A stretch of 64,000 nucleotides of DNA from Streptomyces sp. NBC_00513 (GTDB taxonomy: Bacteria; Actinomycetota; Actinomycetes; Streptomycetales; Streptomycetaceae). Location: positions 1,550,001 to 1,614,000 of the forward strand of contig NZ_CP107845.1 of NCBI RefSeq assembly GCF_041431415.1. Reading direction: 5' to 3'. This document shows positions 54,853 through 64,000 of this stretch, piece by piece; position 1 is the stretch's first letter; every line of letters starts with the position of its first letter. The translations under genes were made by a program, and so were the position numbers. Under the pieces are notes generated by a model that made no database searches, was not told where the DNA came from, and saw only the letters and a program-made list of their open reading frames with translations.

Positions 54853-55662
54853 TCACGGTGATGACGACCGAGCGTAGTCAGGCTGCTTCGCAGCCCGCAA
54901 GGCGTCCACAACGATCTTCGCCGACCGTGTGACGGCGACCGTGGCTTGTTCCTTCTCCAACGTCTGTACAACGCCGCCGGGGATGTTCAGCGCGGGCTCA
55001 AGGTCCTGTGGCTTGCCGATCACCTTGAACTCATAGGGTTGTGTGATCTTCTTCCCATCGATGCCGACCCCACCGCCCTCGTCCGAGAAGAACGACCCGG
55101 CCACCACCCGCACACCGTTGATCTGGATCGCCTCGGCACCGGCCGCCCGCAGCTCCTGCAGCGTGTCCAGGAGCTGGTCCGGCTGCACCTGCCCCGTGGG
55201 GTCGGTGATCCGCAGCGTGATGCCCGGCCCCTGGGCAGCCACCGTACCGGCCAGAATGCCCAGTTGGCGTTCCTTCTCCACGGTCTGCTTGCGCGCCTCC
55301 TCGGCCTGATCGGAGCTGTTCTCCAACTCCTTGCGTTGGTCCTCCAACCTCTGTTTCTCGTCCTCCAGGCGCTTGGTCCGACCGTCGAGCTCGTCGAGGA
55401 TCCGTACGAGGTCCTCCTGACGGGCCCCGCGCAGCGGAGCACCCGAGTCGCTGTTCGAGCGGACCTGGATGGCCAGACCCAGGCCGAGGACGAACAGCAA
55501 CAGCGCGACGATCAGTTGGGCGCGGCTCACCCTTGGCGGCCACAGACCGGCCGCCAGGCGCTGGCGACCGGTCTCCTCGGGCTCGGCTGCCTGCGCCGGC
55601 CCTTCCTTAAGAGGCTGCTCGGGGACGTTCGGTTCCTCCGGCGGGGTGTTCTCCGTAGTCAT
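54853..55662 (-). CDS. DUF881 family membrane protein
   Basis: A 269-residue protein with a Glu/Pro-rich N-terminus, one helix (RAQLIVALLLFVLGLGLAI), a coiled coil (LDGRTKRLEDEKQRLEDQRK) and the extracellular DUF881 domain (ITLRITDPTGQVQPDQLLDT). It belongs to the Rv1823/Rv1825 group near division genes. It precedes garA on the minus strand. ATG 55662. Confidence 0.85.
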   Translation of the reverse strand: MTTENTPPEEPNVPEQPLKEGPAQAAEPEETGRQRLAAGLWPPRVSRAQLIVALLLFVLGLGLAIQVRSNSDSGAPLRGARQEDLVRILDELDGRTKRLEDEKQRLEDQRKELENSSDQAEEARKQTVEKERQLGILAGTVAAQGPGITLRITDPTGQVQPDQLLDTLQELRAAGAEAIQINGVRVVAGSFFSDEGGGVGIDGKKITQPYEFKVIGKPQDLEPALNIPGGVVQTLEKEQATVAVTRSAKIVVDALRAAKQPDYARSSSP

Positions 55663-55667
55663 CGGCG

Positions 55668-56000
55668 TCACGCCCGGAACACGTGCCGGCGGATGGCCGC
55701 GGCGTTCGAGAAGATGCGGATGCCGAGCACGACGACCACACCGGTGGACAACTGCGCGCCGACGCCCAGCTTGTCTCCGAGGAAGACGATCAGCGCGGCG
55801 ACCACGACGTTGGACAGGAACGACACCACGAAGACCTTGTCCACGAAGATGCCGTCCAGCATCGCCCGCAGACCGCCGAAGACCGCGTCCAGCGCCGCCA
55901 CCACGGCGATCGGCAGATAAGGCTCCACCACGGCCGGCACTTCGGGTCGGACCAGAAGTCCGACCACCACTCCGACCACGAGGCCCAGTACCGCGATCAC
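55668..56000 (-). CDS. small basic membrane protein (Sbp, DUF1290)
   Basis: A 110-residue three-helix membrane protein. IAVLGLVVGVVVGLLVRPEV and ALDAVFGGLRAMLDGIFVDK are typical of DUF1290/Rv1824. It overlaps the upstream DUF881 by 4 bp (GTGA) and is 5 bp before the next. Members are linked to cell division in B. subtilis (Sbp). GTG start. Confidence 0.9.
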   Translation of the reverse strand: MIAVLGLVVGVVVGLLVRPEVPAVVEPYLPIAVVAALDAVFGGLRAMLDGIFVDKVFVVSFLSNVVVAALIVFLGDKLGVGAQLSTGVVVVLGIRIFSNAAAIRRHVFRA

Positions 56001-56893
56001 GATGCACCCTTCTTCGGCTCTGCTGCTGTAGCTGTACGTACGGTCAGGCTCGACGCGGCCTGCAGCCGGATGTCGTCCACGGGCGCCAGACCGGAGCGGA
56101 TCCCGTAGCTCTCCTGCAGCACGTGCAGGTACTGACCGCCCACGGAGTCCTGGAACGCGGTCCCGAGTTTCTTCTTGTCGCCCACCGCGAGCACTTCGTA
56201 CGGGGGGACCAGCGGCTTGTTGTCGACCAGTATCGCGTCACCCGCGGCCCTGATCGCCGAGAGGGCCGTGAGGCGCTGACCGTTGATCGAGATCGCCTCC
56301 GCACCGGACTGCCAGAGCCCGTTGACGATCTTCTGCATGTCCCGGTCGCGGAGCCGGCCGGTGTTCGCGAACCCGGCGCTCTCGCGCGGCCCGCCGCCGC
56401 CTCCGGAGGAGGATCCCTTGGCGTCGTCCACGGTGAGTTTGATACCCGGCCCGCGCACGTCGGTGGCGCCGGCCAGCAGCGCCACGAGTTGCCCCTGGTC
56501 CCCGCCGTGCTGCTTGAGCGCCTCGCGCTGGCTGTCCGCGACCTCGGTGCGCAACCGCTCGATGTCGCGTTCCACGCTGGTCGCGTGCTCGTCGGCCCGC
56601 TCCACCCGGTCGATGAGTTCCTGGCGCTCCTTGGCCAGCACCGGCGCCGATATCCGCGCCTCGGCCGCTCCGAGGGTGACGACCATGGCGGCGATCACCA
56701 GTCCGGCCGCGAGGCCGAGCTTGGCCTTGAGAGTGCGTGGAAGGCCCGCCGTACCGTCCGCCGCGCGCCGTGCCGAGGCTTCCGCGTAGCCCTCGTCGAG
56801 ACTGTGGTCCATCACGTGCGTCAGCAGCGACATGGAAGCGTCCGGGCGCGCGGGCGGCGTGGCCGAACTCCGGTTGTTGGGCGGCTGCGACAT
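55997..56893 (-). CDS. DUF881 family membrane protein
   Basis: A 298-residue second DUF881 protein. One helix near residue 60 (AKLGLAAGLVIAAMVVTLGA), a coiled coil, then the DUF881 core (GIKLTVDDAKG, NGLWQSGAEAISINGQRLTA). It is the first gene of the DUF881-Sbp-DUF881 unit. ATG 56893. A glycine-rich patch (SSSGGGGG) is inserted in the domain. Confidence 0.88.
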   Translation of the reverse strand: MSQPPNNRSSATPPARPDASMSLLTHVMDHSLDEGYAEASARRAADGTAGLPRTLKAKLGLAAGLVIAAMVVTLGAAEARISAPVLAKERQELIDRVERADEHATSVERDIERLRTEVADSQREALKQHGGDQGQLVALLAGATDVRGPGIKLTVDDAKGSSSGGGGGPRESAGFANTGRLRDRDMQKIVNGLWQSGAEAISINGQRLTALSAIRAAGDAILVDNKPLVPPYEVLAVGDKKKLGTAFQDSVGGQYLHVLQESYGIRSGLAPVDDIRLQAASSLTVRTATAAEPKKGAS

Positions 56894-56938
56894 GCCCCAC
56901 ATCGTCGCATGTCACCACCGTTGCCACCGAATGCGGGC

Positions 56939-56985
56939 GTCCGGCGGGCCGGCACGGAGGTCTTTCCCGTGCCGGCCCGCCGGAC
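56939..56985. terminator. terminator between ManC/ManB and DUF881 genes
   Basis: A 19-bp stem: GTCCGGCGGGCCGGCACGG (56939-56957) pairs with CCGTGCCGGCCCGCCGGAC (56967-56985), loop 9 nt. It ends the upstream minus-strand gene. Confidence 0.75.
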
Positions 56986-57005
56986 CGGTGTCTCACATGC
57001 TTCGT

Positions 57006-59504
57006 TCAGTGATCGCCGGCACCGTCCACGACCGCCGCCCACTCGTCCAGCAGTGCCTGTGCGGACGCGTCGTCGGGCCCCTCGGCCCAGAGGTGCGTGA
57101 CGGCTTCGGCCGGGTCGGGAAGGACCAGCGCCCAACGCCCGTCGGCCTCGACCACCCGCACACCGTCGGTGGTGTCCACCTGACGGTCTCCGGCGGCCTC
57201 CACGACCCGCCGCATGACGAGCCCCTTGACCGCCCACGGCGTCGGGACGTCCCGCTTGAGCACGTGCGCCCGCGGAATGCGGGCGTCGATCTGGCTGAGG
57301 GTGAGCTGTGTGCGCGCCACCAACCCGATCAGCTGCACGAACGCCGCGGAACCGTCGAAGACGCTGCTGAACTCCGGAACGATGAATCCGCCCCGGCCGT
57401 CGCCGCCGAAGATGGTGTTCTCGGCCCGGCCCACCCGCGTCAGGTCGTCGGGCGAGGTCGTCGTCCACTCCACCTGGGTCCCGTGGTACGCCGCCACCTG
57501 CTCGGCGACCCGGGTGGTGGTGACGGGCAGAGCCACCTTGCCGCTGCGCTTCTCCGCCGCGACCAGGTCGAGGAGGACCAGCAGGGCCCGGTCGTCCTCG
57601 ATGATCCGCCCGCGCTCGTCGACGAGCGAGATCCGCTCGCCCACCGGGTCGAAGCGCACGCCGAAGGCGGCCCGCGAGGACGCCACGATCTCGCCCAGCC
57701 GCACCAGCCCGGCCCGCCGGGATTCCCTGGTCTCGGTCGGTCGGGATTCGTCGAGGCCGGGGTTCACGGTGAGCGCGTCCACACCGAGCCGACCGAGCAG
57801 GCTCGGCAGGACCAGGCCCGCACTGCCGTTCGAGGCGTCCACGACGACCTTGAGTCCGGAGTCCGCGACTCCGGTGATGTCCACGCGCCTGAGCAGCGAG
57901 CCCGTGTACGCGTCGAAGACGCTGCCCGGGAACTGCAGGTCACCGATCTCGCCGGGGAACGCGCGCCGGTACTCCTGACGTGCGTACACCCGGTCCAGCT
58001 TGCGCTGTTGCTGGAGCGAGAGGTCGGCTCCGCGCTCGTCGAGGAACATGATGTCGACCGAGTCCGGCACGCCGGGCGAGGTACGGAGCACGATGCCACC
58101 GGCGCTCCCTCGCGCGGTCTGCTGTCGGGCCACGGGCAGCGGCACGTTCTCCAGGTCGCGGACGTTGATGGCGCTGGCCTGGAGCGCCGAGATCACGGCA
58201 CGCTTCAGTGCTCTCGCGCCTCGGGAGTGGTCTCGGGCCGTGGTGACGATCGCGCCCTTCTTCAGGGTCGTCGCATAGGCTCCGGCGAGCCGGACCACCA
58301 GCTCGGGGGTGATCTCGACGTTCAGGATGCCGGAGACCCCGCGCGCGCCGAACAGATGCGCCTGTCCTCGCGACTCCCAGATCACCGACGTGTTGACGAA
58401 GGCGCCGGCTTCGATCGTCTTGAAGGGGTAGACGCGTACGTTCCCCTGGACGATGGATTCCTCGCCGACGAGGCACTCGTCACCGATGACGGCCCCGTCC
58501 TCGATCCGGGCGGCCCGCATGATGTCGGTGTTCTTGCCGATCACGCAGCCGCGCAGATTGCTGTGGGGTCCGATGTACACGTTGTCGTGGATGACGGCTT
58601 TGTGGAGGAAGGCCCCGCTCTTGACGACCACGTTCGATCCGATGACCGTGTGTTCGCGGATCTCGACGCCGGCCTCGACCTTCGCGTAGTCGCCGATGTA
58701 CAGCGGCCCGCGCAGTACCGCGTCCGGGCTCACCTCCGCGCCCTCGGCGATCCACACCCCGGGGGAGATCTCGAAGCCGTCCATGTCGACCTGGACCTTG
58801 CCCTCGAGTACGTCGGCCTGTGCCTTGACGTAGCTCTCGTGCGTGCCGACGTCCTCCCAGTAGCCCTCGGCCACGTAGCCGTAGATCGGCCGGCCTTCCT
58901 TCATGAGCTGAGGGAACACGTCGCCGGACCAGTCGACCGATACGTCCGGGTCGACGTAGTTGAAGACCTCGGGCTCCATGACGTAGATGCCGGTGTTGAC
59001 GGTGTCCGAGAACACCTGTCCCCATGTCGGCTTCTCCAGGAAGCGTTCGACTTTTCCTTCCTCGTCCACGATGGTGATGCCGAATTCCAGGGGATTCGGC
59101 ACGCGAGTGAGGCACACCGTGACGAGTGCGCCCTTCTCTTTGTGGAAGTTGATGAGATCGGTGAGGTCGAAGTCGGTGAGCGCGTCGCCGGAAATGACGA
59201 GGAAAGAGTCGTCCTTCAAGGCCTCCTCGGCATTTTTCACGCTGCCGGCGGTGCCGAGTGGCTTCTCCTCGTTGGCATACGTGAGTTCCATTCCGAGCTC
59301 TTCGCCGTCACCGAAGTAGTTCTTGACGAGGGACGCCAGGAACTGAACGGTAACCACGGTCTCGCTGAGCCCATGCCGCTTGAGCAGCCTGAGCACGTGC
59401 TCCATGATCGGCCGGTTGGCGACCGGCAGGAGCGGCTTGGGCATGCTTGAGGTCATCGGGCGAAGACGCGTACCTTCGCCACCGGCCATCACGACGGCCT
59501 TCAT
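57006..59504 (-). CDS. ManC-ManB-type fusion (nucleotidyltransferase + phosphohexomutase)
   Basis: An 832-residue fusion. Residues 1-235 are a sugar-nucleotide transferase ([31 protein letters not shown]). A left-handed helix follows ([20 protein letters not shown]). From about 380 a phosphoglucomutase/phosphomannomutase fold follows, where the usual TASHNP loop is [35 protein letters not shown] is the metal strand with the Asp-x-Asp altered. It would make a GDP- or NDP-sugar; the mutase half may be divergent. ATG 59504. Confidence 0.85.
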   Translation of the reverse strand: MKAVVMAGGEGTRLRPMTSSMPKPLLPVANRPIMEHVLRLLKRHGLSETVVTVQFLASLVKNYFGDGEELGMELTYANEEKPLGTAGSVKNAEEALKDDSFLVISGDALTDFDLTDLINFHKEKGALVTVCLTRVPNPLEFGITIVDEEGKVERFLEKPTWGQVFSDTVNTGIYVMEPEVFNYVDPDVSVDWSGDVFPQLMKEGRPIYGYVAEGYWEDVGTHESYVKAQADVLEGKVQVDMDGFEISPGVWIAEGAEVSPDAVLRGPLYIGDYAKVEAGVEIREHTVIGSNVVVKSGAFLHKAVIHDNVYIGPHSNLRGCVIGKNTDIMRAARIEDGAVIGDECLVGEESIVQGNVRVYPFKTIEAGAFVNTSVIWESRGQAHLFGARGVSGILNVEITPELVVRLAGAYATTLKKGAIVTTARDHSRGARALKRAVISALQASAINVRDLENVPLPVARQQTARGSAGGIVLRTSPGVPDSVDIMFLDERGADLSLQQQRKLDRVYARQEYRRAFPGEIGDLQFPGSVFDAYTGSLLRRVDITGVADSGLKVVVDASNGSAGLVLPSLLGRLGVDALTVNPGLDESRPTETRESRRAGLVRLGEIVASSRAAFGVRFDPVGERISLVDERGRIIEDDRALLVLLDLVAAEKRSGKVALPVTTTRVAEQVAAYHGTQVEWTTTSPDDLTRVGRAENTIFGGDGRGGFIVPEFSSVFDGSAAFVQLIGLVARTQLTLSQIDARIPRAHVLKRDVPTPWAVKGLVMRRVVEAAGDRQVDTTDGVRVVEADGRWALVLPDPAEAVTHLWAEGPDDASAQALLDEWAAVVDGAGDH

Positions 59505-59604
59505 GTCGGAAGAGTCCTCCTTGAGAGATGACGGTCAGCCGACCTCACCCGTCTCGGACGGTGACTTCGCAACTCCTCCGCGTCAGTACCGGCGTCGAGC
59601 AAGT

Positions 59605-60195
59605 TCAATCGGCCGTGGCATCCGCCTTGACCAGACGGCGGACCTGCACCACGTAAAGGATTCCTGCCCACCAATAGAGGGTTGTACCCCATCCGGCGAA
59701 CGCCCATCCGAAAACTGACGCCATCCAGGCCAACCAGCCGGTTCCGTCACTCAGCAGGAGCAAGGGGAACGCGTACATCAGGTTGAAGGTCGCGGCCTTG
59801 CCCAGGAAGTTGACCTGGGGCGGCGGATAGCCGTGTCGTCTCAGGATCCACACCATGACCAGCAACATCAGCTCTCGCGCGAGCAGGGCCGCGGTGAGCC
59901 AGATGGGCAGAATCTCGCGCCAGGTCAGGCCGAACAGCGTCGTGAGGATGTACAGACGGTCCGCTGCCGGGTCGAGCAGCCGGCCCAGATTGCTGATCTG
60001 ATTCCAGCGACGCGCGAGTTTCCCGTCCAGGTAGTCGGTGATCCCGCTGAGCATGAGAACGGCCAGCGCCCAGCCGTCGTGCCCCGCCAGGATCAACCAG
60101 AGGAACAACGGCACGCCGGCAAGGCGCGCCATGCTCAGGATGTTGGGAATGGTGAAAATTCGGTCGGTCTGAACCCGAGTCTCCTGGACCTCCAC
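59605..60195 (-). CDS. CDP-alcohol phosphatidyltransferase (PgsA2-like)
   Basis: A 196-residue phospholipid synthase of the inner membrane. The catalytic motif DYLDGKLARRWNQISNLGRL with later LDPAADR is the D-x2-DG-x2-AR-x8-G-x3-D-x3-D signature. About five hydrophobic helices. It transfers a head alcohol to a CDP-diacylglycerol; whether phosphatidylglycerophosphate or another is unclear. GTG 60195 has GGAGG upstream; it heads the block. Confidence 0.9.
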   Translation of the reverse strand: MEVQETRVQTDRIFTIPNILSMARLAGVPLFLWLILAGHDGWALAVLMLSGITDYLDGKLARRWNQISNLGRLLDPAADRLYILTTLFGLTWREILPIWLTAALLARELMLLVMVWILRRHGYPPPQVNFLGKAATFNLMYAFPLLLLSDGTGWLAWMASVFGWAFAGWGTTLYWWAGILYVVQVRRLVKADATAD

Positions 60196-60282
60196 CCGGG
60201 GGCCTCCACTGTGACTGTAGAAATATTGAAGACGATTGCCCCCTGACCCTACAGGAGACCTCGACCTGGCCCGGAACGCAGA

Positions 60283-60314
60283 AAAGCCCCGCACCCTGAA
60301 GGGTGCGGGGCTTT
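60283..60314 (-). terminator. rRNA operon terminator
   Basis: AAAGCCCCGCACCC, loop TGAA, GGGTGCGGGGCTTT. Directly downstream of 5S on the minus strand. Confidence 0.9.
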
Positions 60315-60327
60315 CCCACAATGATTG

Positions 60328-60446
60328 TTCGGCGGCGTCCTACTCTCCCACAGGGTCCCCCCTGCAGTACCATCGGCGCTGAAAGGCTTAGCTTCCGGGT
60401 TCGGAATGTAAACCGGGCGTTTCCCTAACGCTATGACCACCGAAAC
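60328..60446 (-). rRNA. rrf: 5S ribosomal RNA
   Basis: Minus strand reads GTTTCGGTGGTCATAGCGTT at the 5' end and ends GCCGCCGAAC. Length about 119 nt and internal CCGAACCCGGAAGCTAAGCC are standard 5S features. Last gene of the operon. Confidence 0.95.
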
Positions 60447-60498
60447 ACTATGAAGTTAACCAACCGGATATGAACACAGTTCGTTACTTCAGAACTAA

Positions 60499-60516
60499 CA
60501 CAGTGGACGCGAGCAA
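60499..60516 (-). promoter_or_regulatory. 23S processing stem, 3' arm
   Basis: Complementary to 63648-63665 (18 bp), forming the RNase III-type stem that brackets 23S. Confidence 0.8.
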
Positions 60517-60522
60517 CTGAGG

Positions 60523-63641
<3,119 letters not shown>

Positions 63642-63647
63642 CACAGA

Positions 63648-63665
63648 TGCTCGCGTCCACTGTGT
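63648..63665 (-). promoter_or_regulatory. 23S processing stem, 5' arm
   Basis: TGCTCGCGTCCACTGTGT on the plus strand; pairs with 60499-60516. Confidence 0.8.

Positions 63666-64000
<335 letters not shown>

Noticed and set aside
56832..59450. An 870-residue frame opposite the ManC-ManB fusion
   Set aside because: Antisense shadow with no recognisable domain.

Overview
The window is high-GC DNA with strong G/C third-position bias, frequent GTG/TTG starts and a 16S-23S-5S operon without spacer tRNAs. Protein families (EF-Tu3, DUF5999, DUF3037, the GarA/FtsR cluster, a fused ManC/ManB) point to a Streptomyces chromosome. Family names come from remembered protein families and visible motifs; no database search was run.

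Layout: 0-6 kb holds an Lrp/AsnC regulator, sbcC-sbcD (DNA end processing), a YigZ/IMPACT protein and a CoA-binding protein. 6-16 kb holds an XRE-cupin regulator divergent from an EamA exporter, two hexapeptide-repeat proteins, a DedA protein, a GH3 glycosidase, a hotdog thioesterase, a Gln/Pro-rich membrane protein and an MFS transporter. 15.8-25 kb holds a spermidine-synthase-like protein, a patatin, a frameshifted EF-Tu3 gene, two membrane proteins including UppP, apolipoprotein N-acyltransferase, an oxidoreductase and a DinB-like protein. 25-32.4 kb holds a lipoprotein, Ung, an orphan peptide-binding lipoprotein, two SDR/FabG genes, a HipA-like kinase overlapping DUF3037, and a relic region with a broken HipA copy and a GNAT fragment. 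32.4-46 kb is a run of regulators facing exporters or flavin-binding proteins (LysR/EamA, MocR/PNPOx, two more EamA, PadR, PhzF), then a CPBP protease-like protein and a carboxylate-amine/glutamate-cysteine ligase-like protein.

46-60 kb is a conserved actinobacterial block on the minus strand: CDP-alcohol phosphatidyltransferase, ManC-ManB fusion, DUF881-Sbp-DUF881, GarA-like FHA protein, FtsR-like MerR, DUF151 nuclease, second MerR, DNA polymerase IV, and gcvP behind a tandem glycine riboswitch. As I recall it, the order parallels pgsA2-Rv1823-1825-gcvH-garA-Rv1828-1830-gcvB of Mycobacterium tuberculosis, but gcvH is absent here. It links glycine/2-oxoglutarate metabolism, Ser/Thr-kinase signalling and envelope or division functions.

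60.3-64 kb is the end of an rRNA operon on the minus strand: 5S, 23S, spacer, and the 3' tip of 16S running off the window. I saw no tRNA, no CRISPR array, no IS element and no complete defence system. The most notable items are the EF-Tu3 frameshift, the HipA-like/DUF3037 pair with its decayed duplicate, an orphan type I-E CRISPR-repeat-like sequence at a ribosome binding site, a 15-bp tandem repeat growing from a padR stop codon, and the zinc-ribbon GarA.
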